64,000 bases of DNA from Brevibacterium linens ATCC 9172 (GTDB taxonomy: Bacteria; Actinomycetota; Actinomycetes; Actinomycetales; Brevibacteriaceae), in NCBI RefSeq assembly GCF_900169165.1, contig NZ_FXYY01000016.1:1-64000 (forward strand), in the 5' to 3' direction. Shown here in pieces: positions 1-8,681 of the stretch. Both the position numbers and the translations under genes were made by a program. A model generated the notes under the pieces. It was given only the letters and a program-made list of their open reading frames with translations. It did not search any database and was not told where the DNA came from. Position 1 is the first letter of the stretch. Each line of letters starts with the position of its first letter.

Positions 1-5
1 GTCAG

Positions 6-65
6 CCATCGTGGGATGCCTTTCGTGAGGTTCTTGGCGGAACTACTAGCGGGATCCCACGATGG
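6..65. repeat. 12-bp inverted repeat at window edge
   Basis: CCATCGTGGGAT at 6-17 is exactly inverted at 54-65 (ATCCCACGATGG), with a 36-nt loop that itself contains a small GTTC/GAAC stem. The DNA just after it (about 65-95, beginning GGTTCTTCAC) vaguely resembles an ISL3-type insertion-sequence end, but no transposase is present in the window and the left side is cut off. From 66 to 282 I see no gene. It could equally be a terminator or operator dyad belonging to a gene left of the window. Confidence 0.4.
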
Positions 66-282
66 TTCTTCACATTTTTGGGGGTGAAGTCCCTGGTGGG
101 AATGCCACCACTCTATGGGACTCACCCATCTATTCTGCACCAGGCTTTCTATCGATCATGTGTCGAACCGGTTTCAGATCTGCAACACAGCTCATGATTC
201 ACCCATTTGTCATGGTCCGGACACGGAAACGGCGCCCGAGGATTGCCTCCTCGGGCGCCGTGATCAGCGATTCGCTGCCACC

Positions 283-1596
283 TCAGGCGGCGCCGCCGGT
301 GAGTGCATAGGCCTCGTCGACCGACGTCTCGTCGATGTGCCCGTCGACGCGACGCAGTGCCTTCCACCCGAGCGAGATGACGACGACCGACAGCAGCACT
401 GCCCCGGCGCCGAAGAGGTACGGAGATCCCGCACTGATGGATTCCGACACCGCTCCGGCAACGATCGGTGCCACGGCACCGCCGATGAAGCGCACACCCG
501 AATAGGTGCCCGAGGCGACCGGCCGGGGCAGGTCGCTGACCTCCATCGCCGATTCGGTGAAGACGGTGTTGAGCACACCCAGAAGCATGCCGGCCACGAT
601 GATGCAGACGACGATCCCGGCCAGCGATTCGACGAGGAAGGACATGACACCCAGCAGCACAGCGAGCGCGACGAGGGTGACGATGAGGCTGCGACGGCGC
701 CCCATCCGCTTGGTCAGCACGGGAGCGCCGAACACCGAGGTGATCGCCACGCAGATGCCCCAACCGAAGAAGACGTAGCCGAGGCCCATGGCGCCGAAGT
801 CCTCCATGCCCAGCTTCGCGGCGGCCGCCTCGACGGGGAACGGACTGTAGGCCAGCAGAATGAAGAAGCCGAAGTTGTACAGCAGCGCGGAGACGCCGAG
901 GATGGCCACCCCCGGACGAGCGAGCGCTCGGAACGTGGCGCTGAGTCTGATCGGCTCCGCGGCAGCCCCGGTCGAGCTCGTGCCGCCCGGAAGCAGCACG
1001 ATGATCGCGATGAAGCCGATGGCCATGAGCACTGCGGTGCCGAAGAACGGTCCGCGCCAGGAGATGCCCCCGAGGAGTCCGCCGAGCAGCGGGCCGGTGG
1101 CGATGCCGACGCCGAGAGCCGCCTCGTAGAGGATGATCGCCTTCTCCGCACCGCCGGACGCGGCGCCGACGATCGTCGACAGCGCTGTGGAGATGAACAG
1201 CGCGTTGCCCAGACCCCAACCGGCACGGAACCCGATGATCTGGTCGACGGATCCGGAGAATCCGGCCAGAGCCGCGAACGCGACGATGAGCACAAGACCG
1301 ATGAGCAGCGTGGTCTTCGCACCGATGCGCGAAGACAGGAAGCTCGTGAAGAACATCATTCCGCCGGTGATGAACAGGTAGCTGGTGAACAGCAGCATCG
1401 ATTGGGCGGGGCTGGCGTCGAGCTCGGCCGAGATGGCCGGCAGGATCGGATCGACCAAGCCGATGCCCATGAAGGCGATGACCGCGGCGAACGCGACCGC
1501 CCACACGGCACGTGGCTGGCGAAGGATCGACGTTCCCGCCCCGGGATCGCCGGGCGTTTCGTCCCCTGTTGTTTCGTTGTCTGCTGACGCTCTCAT
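283..1596 (-). CDS. MFS transporter, probable drug/metabolite efflux
   Basis: A 437-residue integral membrane protein of the major facilitator superfamily with about 12 hydrophobic segments. The hydrophilic N-terminus (about 30 residues) is followed by TM1 (AVWAVAFAAVIAFMGIGLVD), and the GPLLGGLLGG stretch matches the motif C region typical of drug:H+ antiporters of the DHA1 type. I start it at the ATG at 1594-1596, preceded by AGGAAAGGGG; an upstream open extension is Arg/Ser-rich and looks non-coding. It lies 94 nt downstream of a MarR-family gene on the same strand, the usual layout of a repressor with the pump it controls. The substrate cannot be read from sequence. Confidence 0.85.
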   Translation of the reverse strand: MRASADNETTGDETPGDPGAGTSILRQPRAVWAVAFAAVIAFMGIGLVDPILPAISAELDASPAQSMLLFTSYLFITGGMMFFTSFLSSRIGAKTTLLIGLVLIVAFAALAGFSGSVDQIIGFRAGWGLGNALFISTALSTIVGAASGGAEKAIILYEAALGVGIATGPLLGGLLGGISWRGPFFGTAVLMAIGFIAIIVLLPGGTSSTGAAAEPIRLSATFRALARPGVAILGVSALLYNFGFFILLAYSPFPVEAAAAKLGMEDFGAMGLGYVFFGWGICVAITSVFGAPVLTKRMGRRRSLIVTLVALAVLLGVMSFLVESLAGIVVCIIVAGMLLGVLNTVFTESAMEVSDLPRPVASGTYSGVRFIGGAVAPIVAGAVSESISAGSPYLFGAGAVLLSVVVISLGWKALRRVDGHIDETSVDEAYALTGGAA

Positions 1597-1690
1597 CTGC
1601 TGGTCGCGTCCCCTTTCCTGTGGTGCATTCGCTTCGAAATCAGTTCCGGAAGCGTGGAAGCGTGGTTGAAAACTGCGATGTGTTCGGCGG

Positions 1691-2179
1691 CTAGCCCGCG
1701 TCCGAGTCCGAATCCGGGCCCTCGATCTGCTCGTCGACGCCGTCGACCGGGTGGCGGTCCTTGAGGAAGTCCGATACCAGTCCCAGCGCACGATCGACGC
1801 TCTGCCGCTCCTCGACGCTCAGCGACTCGAAGTACGGCTGAATCTGCTCGATCATGATCGCCCGGTTCTCCGCCAGCCGCGCCCGACCGGCATCGGTGAG
1901 TGAGAACTGCGAAGCGCGACCATCCGTGGGGCTGGGCTCGCGCACGACGAGCCCGGCTTCCTCGAGTTTGGCGAGGAGCTTCGTCGCCGCAGGCTGAGAA
2001 CTGAGATACCCTTGCGCAAAATGACCGACGCGGACAGGTTGATACTGCTCGACGACGGCGAGCGCACGCAGCGCCGCCAGTGAGTTCTCGTTGCCGATCA
2101 CTCTTCGAAACGCTCTGGTCAGGCGCGACGAGACGACAACGAGCCGAGATACGAGTTCGGCCGAATCCACATCATCCAT
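1691..2179 (-). CDS. MarR family transcriptional regulator
   Basis: A 162-residue winged-helix regulator. The helix-turn-helix/wing region is around residues 50-95: QPAATKLLAKLEEAGLVVRE followed by a D-G-R-A wing (PTDGRASQFSLTDAGRARL), diagnostic for MarR proteins. The C-terminus is an acidic tail. It is upstream of, and co-oriented with, the MFS gene and probably represses itself and that pump, releasing DNA on binding a small phenolic or drug-like ligand; the ligand is unknown. The ATG lies 6 nt after a TATAAA box with no Shine-Dalgarno, so the transcript is probably leaderless. Confidence 0.88.
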   Translation of the reverse strand: MDDVDSAELVSRLVVVSSRLTRAFRRVIGNENSLAALRALAVVEQYQPVRVGHFAQGYLSSQPAATKLLAKLEEAGLVVREPSPTDGRASQFSLTDAGRARLAENRAIMIEQIQPYFESLSVEERQSVDRALGLVSDFLKDRHPVDGVDEQIEGPDSDSDAG

Positions 2180-2215
2180 AACTTATTTATATACCCGTGT
2201 TATGCATTTCGGCAA
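2177..2215 (-). promoter_or_regulatory. Leaderless promoter and probable MarR operator
   Basis: On the minus strand TTGCCG (2215-2210), an 18-nt spacer, TATAAA (2191-2186) and then 6 nt to the ATG of the MarR gene form a convincing promoter without room for a 5' leader. The short dyad ATAAC...GTTAT (2178-2203) spans the -10 box and could be the auto-repression site. The promoter is seen directly; the operator role is inference. Confidence 0.55.
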
Positions 2216-2290
2216 GTCAGCCCCACCCGAATGTCACCATGTGTCGGACCTCACGGCCGCCTCGGTGACGGTCGTGCTAACCTGGCCTCA

Positions 2291-2415
2291 CATGTTCCGG
2301 GGACGGTGAAATTCCGTACCGGCGGTCACAGTCCGCGACCCGCTCGCATTCGTGCAGGCGGTTGATTCGGTGAAATTCCGAAACCGACAGTCAGAGTCTG
2401 GATGGGAGGAGCATG
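2291..2415 (+). promoter_or_regulatory. FMN riboswitch (RFN element)
   Basis: The conserved RFN core is present: GGGGACGGTGAAATTCCGTA, then CCGGCGGT and GTCCGCGACCCG, a variable stem around 2337-2366, and the second half GGTGAAATTCCGAAACCGACAG with AGTCTGGATGGGAGGAGCAT. These match the alignment hallmarks of the six-stem FMN aptamer (Rfam RFN family). It sits about 115 nt upstream of ribD and so should switch off the riboflavin operon when FMN is abundant. Confidence 0.95.
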
Positions 2416-2501
2416 GTGGCCTCGGCCGCTGTGTTCGGTGCATTCGACCGCACCGTCGCACGCGACTGAGACGCCCTGATGGTTGCACCCGCAATATCCT
2501 C

Positions 2502-2530
2502 CCTCCCGGCGAAGGCTCGGGAGGTTTTTC
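2502..2530 (+). terminator. Riboswitch expression platform: hairpin masking the ribD ribosome site
   Basis: CCTCCCG (2502-2508) pairs perfectly with CGGGAGG (2518-2524) around a 9-nt loop and is followed by TTTTT (2525-2529), so it looks like a small intrinsic terminator. The 3' arm is also the ribD Shine-Dalgarno (GGGAGG, 6 nt before the ATG at 2531). The hairpin could therefore act by termination, by hiding the ribosome site, or by both. Confidence 0.7.
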
Positions 2531-3664
2531 ATGGGCACGCAGCCAGACGAGGCCGCGGAATTCACGGACCTCGAATCCGCGGCGATGGCCGCCGCTCTCA
2601 ATGCGGCCCGCGAAGGAGTTCGCGGAGCGAATCCGCTGGTGGGCGCGGCAATCCTGACAGCCGACGGCCAGATCGTCACCGGTCACCACGGAGGTGCCGG
2701 AACGCCCCACGCCGAGGTGGACGCGATCACCACCGCCCACGACCTCGACATCGATCTGACCACCTCGACGCTGTTCGTCACGCTCGAGCCCTGCGCCCAC
2801 CACGGCCGGACCGGCCCCTGCACCGAGGCGATCATCAACGCTCAAATCCCCTCCGTCGTCTTCGCCTCCCCCGACCCGAACCCCCTTGCCGCGGGCGGTG
2901 GACACACCCTCGCCGAGGCGGGGCTGACGGTCCGTTCGGGACTGTACGAAGCCGACTCCCGCGCTCTCAATGCCCGCTGGGTCCGGTCGACGGCCGAGGA
3001 CCGCCCGTTCGTCACGGCGAAGATCGCGCAGAGCCTCGACGGGGCCGTCGCCGCCGATGACGGAACCAGCCGATGGATCACCTCGGCGGAGTCGCGCGCA
3101 CACGCTCACGAGGTCCGGGCCCGAGTCGACGCCATCCTCGTCGGCACCGGCACCGCAGTGGCCGACGATCCGCGTCTCAATGCCCGCGGTCATGACGGAA
3201 TCGCGCTCGACGATCAGCCGCGGCCCGTCGTGCTCGGAACCTCCGAGCTGCCGGTCACCTCGTTTCTCGCCCTCAACCCGAACACGCTGCATCTGCGCAC
3301 CCATGATGTCCGGGACGCCCTGGACCAGCTGCACGCCGCCGGGGTGCGTCATCTTCTCGTCGAAGGAGGACCAACGGTGCTCGGCGCGTTCTTCGCCGCC
3401 GGGGTCGTCGACGAAGTCTTCTGCTATCAGGCTCCGCTGCTCATCGGCCCCGGCCGCAGCAGTGTCGACGGTTTGGACATCGGCACCCTGTCCGATGCGC
3501 TGCGACTGGTTCCCGACGATACGGAGACTCCGGCGGTCTCGCGGCTCGGCCCGGATTTCCTGCTGCACTTCGCAACGACAGCCCAGGAGCCAGCCGAACC
3601 CGGCTCCCGGCGGATCACGCACGCAGCCGCCGCAGACCCCCAGCCATCACCGACCAACACGTAG
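2531..3664 (+). CDS. ribD: Bifunctional diaminohydroxyphosphoribosylaminopyrimidine deaminase / 5-amino-6-(5-phosphoribosylamino)uracil reductase
   Basis: A 377-residue cytoplasmic enzyme for the second and third steps of riboflavin synthesis from GTP. The N-terminal zinc deaminase domain (about residues 10-145) shows HAEVDAI and PCAHHGRTGPC, which supply the zinc ligands. The C-terminal reductase domain (about 150-360) starts FVTAKIAQSLDGAVA and has TGTAVADDPRLNAR, the NADPH/substrate region. I start at 2531 because GGGAGG lies 6 nt upstream; an in-frame TTG at 2483 would place the riboswitch hairpin inside the gene. It is the first gene of ribD-ribE-ribBA-ribH and is controlled by the FMN riboswitch. 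Confidence 0.95.
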   Translation: MGTQPDEAAEFTDLESAAMAAALNAAREGVRGANPLVGAAILTADGQIVTGHHGGAGTPHAEVDAITTAHDLDIDLTTSTLFVTLEPCAHHGRTGPCTEAIINAQIPSVVFASPDPNPLAAGGGHTLAEAGLTVRSGLYEADSRALNARWVRSTAEDRPFVTAKIAQSLDGAVAADDGTSRWITSAESRAHAHEVRARVDAILVGTGTAVADDPRLNARGHDGIALDDQPRPVVLGTSELPVTSFLALNPNTLHLRTHDVRDALDQLHAAGVRHLLVEGGPTVLGAFFAAGVVDEVFCYQAPLLIGPGRSSVDGLDIGTLSDALRLVPDDTETPAVSRLGPDFLLHFATTAQEPAEPGSRRITHAAAADPQPSPTNT

Positions 3665-3678
3665 GAATCTGGAGTCAC

Positions 3679-4326
3679 ATGTTCACCGGAATCATCGAAG
3701 GACTCGGCACCGTCGAGTCCATCGAGCGCACAAACGATTCGGCCGCGATCACCATCGACGCCGGGCCCCTCGTCGCCGACCTCGAACTCGGCGGCTCGCT
3801 GGCCGTCAACGGTGTGTGCCTGACCTCGACGAGGCGGCCCACCGAACAGCGCCCCGGCCTCTTCACCGCCGAGGTCATGGGCGAGACCCTGCGCCTGACC
3901 GGACTCGGCACCCTGGGCACGGGCGACCGAGTCAACCTCGAACGCTGCACGCCCGCCTCGGGGCGCTTCGACGGCCATGTCGTCCAAGGACATGTCGACG
4001 GACGCGGTGAACTCCTCGACCGCATCGACCGTCCCGACTGGTCGACACTGCGCATCGGGCTCCCTGCCGAACTCGCCCCGCTGACCGCGGTCAAGGGGTC
4101 GATCGCCCTCAACGGGGTCTCCCTGACGCTGACGGCCGTGTCCGAGCCGAGCGCATCCTCGGCGTGGGTGGAGGTCGGCCTCATTCCGGCCACCCTGACC
4201 CACACGACGTTCGGCGAGCTGCCGGTGGGCGCGGCCGTGAACGTCGAGGTCGATGTGCTCGCGAAGTACACCGCACGCCTCCTGTCGTTCCGCACCACCA
4301 TCCAGCAAGGAGTCGATCATGACTGA
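3679..4326 (+). CDS. ribE: Riboflavin synthase, alpha subunit
   Basis: 215 residues, the normal length for riboflavin synthase, which dismutates two 6,7-dimethyl-8-ribityllumazines to riboflavin and the pyrimidine precursor. The signature MFTGIIEGLGTVE opens the protein, and the two lumazine-binding beta-barrel repeats are visible as LAVNGVCLT (about 40) and IALNGVSLTLTAV (about 140). It begins 14 nt after ribD and its stop overlaps the ribBA start by 8 nt, which implies translational coupling. The enzyme works as a trimer next to the lumazine synthase capsid encoded by ribH. Confidence 0.95.
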   Translation: MFTGIIEGLGTVESIERTNDSAAITIDAGPLVADLELGGSLAVNGVCLTSTRRPTEQRPGLFTAEVMGETLRLTGLGTLGTGDRVNLERCTPASGRFDGHVVQGHVDGRGELLDRIDRPDWSTLRIGLPAELAPLTAVKGSIALNGVSLTLTAVSEPSASSAWVEVGLIPATLTHTTFGELPVGAAVNVEVDVLAKYTARLLSFRTTIQQGVDHD

Positions 4327-5698
4327 TCCCATCGCCCACGCCAGCCGCCTCGATCCCATCGATGCGGCCATCGCAGCCGTCGCCGCCGGCCGGCCCATCC
4401 TCGTCGTCGATGATGAGGACCGGGAGAACGAGGGTGACCTCATCATGGCCGCCGAGTTCGCCGATCCCACAGCGATGGGCTTCTTTGTCCGGCACACCTC
4501 GGGCGTCATCTGCGCACCCATGACCGCCGACCGAGCCGCCGCCCTGCGTCTGCCGCCGATGGTCACCGACAACGAGGACCCGAAGGGCACGGCCTACACG
4601 GTCAGCTGCGATGCGGTCGGGGTGACCACGGGCATCAGCGCCGCCGAACGCGCCGAGACCGGTCGGGTCCTCGCCGCCGCCCACCCTGATCCGGCGGCGA
4701 TCTCGCGGCCCGGCCATGTCTTCCCGCTCATCGCGAAGGACGGCGGTGTCCGGGAGCGCCCCGGCCACACCGAGGCCGGGGTCGAGTTCGCGCGTTTGGC
4801 CGGCGCGCAGCCGGTGGCAATGATCGCCGAGGTGGTCCACGACGACGGGTCGATGATGCGCTTCGACGCGGTGCGTGACTTCGCCGACGCCCACGACCTC
4901 GTCATGGTCTCGATCGAACAGCTCATCGCCTACCTCGAGCTGCGTGATACGGGTGCGTCGGTCGACTCCCCGGCGGCCGCCTCGGCGCACATCGCCGGTG
5001 TCCCTGGTGGGACCGGATCGGTGGAGGCGACCGCGGAGGTGGCTCTGCCGTCGGAGCACGGCAGCCTGCGGGCCCGCGCGTTCACGATCAACGGGCATGA
5101 CCACCTCGGCGTGTTTGCGGGATCCCCGGATTCCGACGCAGCGGGTTCGGCGCCTCTCGTGCGGCTGCATTCGGAGTGCCTGACCGGGGACGTCTTCGGT
5201 TCGCACCGTTGCGACTGCGGTGAACAGCTCGACCTGGCGCTCGGCATCATCGCCGAACACGGCGGTGCGGTTCTCTACCTCACCGGGCACGAGGGCCGCG
5301 GAATCGGGCTGAGCAACAAACTGCGCGCCTACGCTCTGCAGGATCAGGGGCGGGACACCGTGGATGCGAACCGGGACCTCGGGTTCAACGACGATGCTCG
5401 CGACTACCGTGCCGCGGCGACGATCCTGCACTCGCTCGGGCTGACTCGCATCCGCCTGCTCACGAACAACCCGGCGAAGACCTCGGCCCTCGAAGAGCTG
5501 GGCATCACGGTCGAAGCTGTGGTTCCGCTCGAGGTCGCGGCGCGGCCGGAGAACACGCACTACCTGGTCACGAAGCGCGAACGCATGCACCATGTGCTCA
5601 CGCTGCCGGAGGTCACGGGCACTGCCGGCACGGGCGCGGGTACCGTCGGCATGGGCGTGGGCAACGGTGCAGGTGCCGCCGGGGCCGTCGCCAGCTGA
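4319..5698 (+). CDS. ribBA: Bifunctional 3,4-dihydroxy-2-butanone-4-phosphate synthase / GTP cyclohydrolase II
   Basis: 459 residues. The N-terminal DHBP synthase domain (about 1-210) has the acidic loop [11 protein letters not shown] and [10 protein letters not shown]; it makes the four-carbon unit from ribulose 5-phosphate. The C-terminal GTP cyclohydrolase II domain (about 235-425) keeps the zinc cysteines in [18 protein letters not shown] and the catalytic GHEGRGIGL. The ATG at 4319 overlaps ribE by 8 nt. The last 30 or so residues are an unusual Gly/Ala/Thr-rich tail ([16 protein letters not shown]) that is outside both domains. Commits GTP and ribulose 5-phosphate to riboflavin. Confidence 0.95.
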   Translation: MTDPIAHASRLDPIDAAIAAVAAGRPILVVDDEDRENEGDLIMAAEFADPTAMGFFVRHTSGVICAPMTADRAAALRLPPMVTDNEDPKGTAYTVSCDAVGVTTGISAAERAETGRVLAAAHPDPAAISRPGHVFPLIAKDGGVRERPGHTEAGVEFARLAGAQPVAMIAEVVHDDGSMMRFDAVRDFADAHDLVMVSIEQLIAYLELRDTGASVDSPAAASAHIAGVPGGTGSVEATAEVALPSEHGSLRARAFTINGHDHLGVFAGSPDSDAAGSAPLVRLHSECLTGDVFGSHRCDCGEQLDLALGIIAEHGGAVLYLTGHEGRGIGLSNKLRAYALQDQGRDTVDANRDLGFNDDARDYRAAATILHSLGLTRIRLLTNNPAKTSALEELGITVEAVVPLEVAARPENTHYLVTKRERMHHVLTLPEVTGTAGTGAGTVGMGVGNGAGAAGAVAS

Positions 5699-5762
5699 AA
5701 CCCGCGCACCCACTCTGAACACGAACCAAGCTCTTCGGAGCCTTCGAACAAAGGACACACTC

Positions 5763-6233
5763 ATGGCTCATTCCGGAGCACCAGAACTCACCGTCGACGC
5801 CGCTGACCTGCGCGTCGCCATCGTCGCCGCCTCCTGGCACACCCAGATCATGGACGGACTCGTCGACGGAGCCCAGCGCGCCGCCGCCGAGGCTGGAGCC
5901 GAGGCCACGCTCATCCGCGTGCCCGGCAGCTTCGAACTGCCCGTCGCCGCCGCGCGCCTGGCACCGCACTTCGACGCTGTCGTCGCCCTCGGCGTCGTCA
6001 TCCGCGGCGGCACTCCGCACTTCGACTATGTCTGCCAAGCGGCCACCGACGGCCTCAATCGGGTCGCCATCGACTCGGGCAAGCCGGTCGGCTTCGGCGT
6101 GCTCACCTGCGACACCGAACAGCAGGGACTCGACCGCGCCGGACTCGAGGGGTCGGTCGAGGACAAGGGGCATGAGGCGATGACCGCCGCCCTCGTCACC
6201 GCCCAGGCCCTGGCGCCTTACACGCAGGGCTGA
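5763..6233 (+). CDS. ribH: 6,7-dimethyl-8-ribityllumazine synthase
   Basis: 156 residues, typical of the icosahedral or pentameric lumazine synthase that condenses the RibD-derived pyrimidine with the RibBA-derived butanone phosphate. Visible motifs are [11 protein letters not shown] (substrate loop), [17 protein letters not shown] (with the catalytic His) and [12 protein letters not shown]. The start at 5763 follows AAAGGACACACTC. It is the last gene of the operon, 64 nt after ribBA, and is followed by a large inverted repeat that probably ends transcription. Confidence 0.95.
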   Translation: MAHSGAPELTVDAADLRVAIVAASWHTQIMDGLVDGAQRAAAEAGAEATLIRVPGSFELPVAAARLAPHFDAVVALGVVIRGGTPHFDYVCQAATDGLNRVAIDSGKPVGFGVLTCDTEQQGLDRAGLEGSVEDKGHEAMTAALVTAQALAPYTQG

Positions 6234-6249
6234 GTTGCGCTCATCTTCA

Positions 6250-6319
6250 TCGAGAAACGGGCTGAGCGCCGAGAAACGGGTGTGTACACCCGTGTTTCGA
6301 CGCTCAACCCGTTTCTCGG
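6250..6319. repeat. ~70-bp double inverted repeat, copy 1 (CGAGAAACGGG element)
   Basis: The unit CGAGAAACGGG occurs twice in direct orientation (6251, 6270) and its complement twice in the other half (ending near 6299 and 6318). Outer arms 6251-6268 and 6301-6318 pair over 18 nt with one mismatch; inner arms 6270-6283 and 6286-6299 pair with two. It fills the gap between convergent ribH and the poxB-like gene, so it can fold on both transcripts. A closely related copy lies at 46298-46365, also between convergent genes. Confidence 0.8.
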
Positions 6320-6329
6320 CGTGTGCTCG

Positions 6330-8045
6330 TCAGAAGAGCTGGCGGATGTTCGTGCGTGCGAGGTCGATGAGTTCGTCCCCCTTGCCCGAGAGCACCGTGC
6401 GGATCGCGTAGAGCGCGAAGCCCTTGGCCTGTTCGGCGGTGATCGACGGCGGCATCGACAGCTCCTGGCGTTCGGTGACGACATCGAGGACAGCCGGCCC
6501 CGGGTAGGCGAGGAATTCCTTGACGACCTTCGGCAGGTCCTTGGACTTCTCGACACGGAAGCCCTTGATCCCGACCGCCTCGGCGATGGTGGAGAAGTCG
6601 GGATCGTCGAGGTCGGTGCCGAACGTGACGAAACCGGCCGCCTTCATCTCGAGCTCGACGAAGTTGAGCGAGGAGTTGTTGTACACGACCGTCTTCACCG
6701 GCAGCTTGTTCTGGGTGAGCGTGATGAGCTCACCGAGCAGCATGGACAGGCCGCCGTCGCCGGCGAGCGCAATGGTCTGCCGGCTATCGAACGCCGACTG
6801 GACGCCGACGCTCTGCGACAGTGCGTTGGCCATCGAGCCGTGGCTGAAGGAGCCGATGAGGCGGCGCTTGCCGTTCATCGTCAGGTAGCGGGCCGCCCAC
6901 ACCACCGGCGATCCGACGTCGGGAACGAACACCGCGTCGTCATCGGCCATCTCGTCGAGGAGGCGGGTCAGATACTGCGGGTGGATCGTCCGCTTTGACG
7001 GAGTGGCCAGTTCGTCGAGGTCCTTCCGGGTCTTCTGGTAGTGCTTGGTCAGGGACTTGAGATGAGTGCTGCTGCGGTTGGCTTTGATCTGCGGCAGCAG
7101 CGCCTCGACGGTGTCGGCGACCGTTCCGACGAGCGGAATGTCGACCTTCGTGCGCCGCCCGATCTGGGATCCGCGCACATCGACTTGGATGACGGTGGCG
7201 TCCTCGGGGTAGAACTGCTGGTAGGGCAGGTCGGTGCCGAGCATGAGCAGGGTGTCGCAGTCCTTGAGTGCGGCGTAGCCGGAGGAGAATCCGAGCAGAC
7301 CGGTCATGCCCACGTCGTAGGGGTTGTCGGGTTCGACGAATTCCTTGCCGCGCATCGTATGGACGATCGGGGCCTGAAGCTTTTCGGCGATGGCGAGCAG
7401 TTCGTCGTGGGCGCCCTCGGTGCCGGCACCGGCGAGGATCGTCGTCTTCTTGCTCTTGTTGAGCGCCTTGGCCGCGGCTTCGACCTGGGAGGCTGCGGGG
7501 ATCATGTGCGACGGGTAGGCCTTGACCACCTCGGCGGCGGCATCGATGTCGGCCAAGCCGATATCGCCGGGGATGACGAGGACGGCCACGCCGCGCTTCT
7601 CGATGGCCTCACGCATGGCGATGCGCAGCAGTCGAGGCATCTGCTCGGCCGAGGAGACGTTTTCGACGTAGACGCTGCAATCGCGGAACAGTTCGGTCGG
7701 GCGGGTCTCCTGGAAATAGTTCGAGCCGATCTCGTCGCTGGGGATCTGGGCGGCGATGGCCAGCACGGGAACCCGTGAACGCTGGGCATCGAAGAGCCCG
7801 TTGATGAGGTGGAGGTTGCCGGGTCCGCAGCTGCCGGCGCAGACCGCGAGTTCCCCGGTCAGTGCGGCCTCGCCGCTGGCGGCGAAGGAGGCGGCTTCCT
7901 CGTGACGGACATGGACCCATTCGAGCTGCGGGTTGACGCGGAGGGCATCGGTGAATCCGTTGAGCGAATCTCCCGGGATGCCGTAGACGCGCTTGACTCC
8001 GCTGGCGACAAGGGTATCGACGATGTTTCTGGCGACGGTGGGCAT
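6330..8045 (-). CDS. poxB: Thiamine-pyrophosphate-dependent pyruvate dehydrogenase (quinone)/pyruvate oxidase-like
   Basis: A 571-residue member of the acetohydroxyacid synthase/pyruvate oxidase family. The N-terminal Pyr domain has the activating glutamate in HVRHEEAASFAA, the middle FAD/ADP-binding domain spans about 190-330, and the C-terminal PP domain has GDGGLSMLLGE...YNNSSLNFVE, the TPP/Mg2+ motif. This profile fits PoxB-type enzymes that decarboxylate pyruvate to acetate and pass electrons to quinone at the membrane; a related TPP enzyme cannot be ruled out. I start at 8045, where AAGGAAG precedes the ATG. It stands alone, converging on ribH. Confidence 0.85.
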   Translation of the reverse strand: MPTVARNIVDTLVASGVKRVYGIPGDSLNGFTDALRVNPQLEWVHVRHEEAASFAASGEAALTGELAVCAGSCGPGNLHLINGLFDAQRSRVPVLAIAAQIPSDEIGSNYFQETRPTELFRDCSVYVENVSSAEQMPRLLRIAMREAIEKRGVAVLVIPGDIGLADIDAAAEVVKAYPSHMIPAASQVEAAAKALNKSKKTTILAGAGTEGAHDELLAIAEKLQAPIVHTMRGKEFVEPDNPYDVGMTGLLGFSSGYAALKDCDTLLMLGTDLPYQQFYPEDATVIQVDVRGSQIGRRTKVDIPLVGTVADTVEALLPQIKANRSSTHLKSLTKHYQKTRKDLDELATPSKRTIHPQYLTRLLDEMADDDAVFVPDVGSPVVWAARYLTMNGKRRLIGSFSHGSMANALSQSVGVQSAFDSRQTIALAGDGGLSMLLGELITLTQNKLPVKTVVYNNSSLNFVELEMKAAGFVTFGTDLDDPDFSTIAEAVGIKGFRVEKSKDLPKVVKEFLAYPGPAVLDVVTERQELSMPPSITAEQAKGFALYAIRTVLSGKGDELIDLARTNIRQLF

Positions 8046-8236
8046 TGACTTCCTTCCGTTGAACCATGGCACCGGGGGTGCATTCACAGCCCCGGCAGGG
8101 GCGGCCCCGTGATCGAGGCCTTGACAGCACTTTCAGTCTAGCCCCGAAGTCCAGCAGGGCGGCTGTCCGATTCCTCACCCACGAATGCGGGAATATCTCC
8201 CGTATCGGTCTGGGAACGGCCTCGCCGAGGCGGCAT

Positions 8237-8664
8237 TCACGTCTGCGCAGACAGCAGGGTCATACATCCGCGCACACCACCGTCGAGCATGGCGATGCCG
8301 ATGAGCCGCCAGATCGGGCCGAGAACCAGGGCGATCAGCCACAGGCCGACGGGCCCGAGGCGGAGAGGACGACCGTCCGCGACCGTGTCGACGAGTGCTG
8401 TTCAAGGCTCGGGTACCTGAATCGGCCGGCCACCTGACCGAAGCCGACGAGGCCGAGGGAGATGGCCGCCAGACCGTAGTCGGCACCGCGTTCGATGATG
8501 AGCGGGATGGTGTTGATCGTCACCGCGAAGAGGGTGAAGGTCGCGATCACGATCTGGAGGGTGATGAAGCGCGGGTGACGGGTGACGTGGAGCAGTTCGG
8601 CCCGGCTCGGGCGTTCGGTGCGGTCGGCCGCCTCGTCGGTCCAGGTGCGGTTGAGGACTGGCGG
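8237..8664 (-). pseudogene. Remnant of an MFS transporter gene
   Basis: On the minus strand a stop-delimited stretch reads TRHPRFITLQIVIATFTLFA, then LIIERGADYGLAAISLGLVG, which is typical for the start of the second six-helix half of an MFS protein. The frame breaks near 8340-8400 and continues one frame over as LWLIALVLGPIWRLIGIAML before a stop at 8237. There is no start codon or first half. It is therefore a decayed gene with at least one frameshift and internal loss. One copy of CGCCGAGGCGG lies just past its end (8223-8233). From 8046 to 8236 I see only the poxB upstream region. Confidence 0.6.
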
Positions 8665-8681
8665 TCAGTCCCCCGCGCGGC

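Noticed and set aside
115..1587. Long plus-strand open frame opposite the MFS gene
   Set aside because: Arg/Gly/Asp-rich with no family motifs; it is the antisense shadow of a high-GC membrane-protein gene.
2288..3622. Minus-strand open frame of 444 codons opposite ribD and the riboswitch
   Set aside because: It crosses the FMN riboswitch and runs antisense to ribD, whose motifs are unmistakable; no ribosome site.
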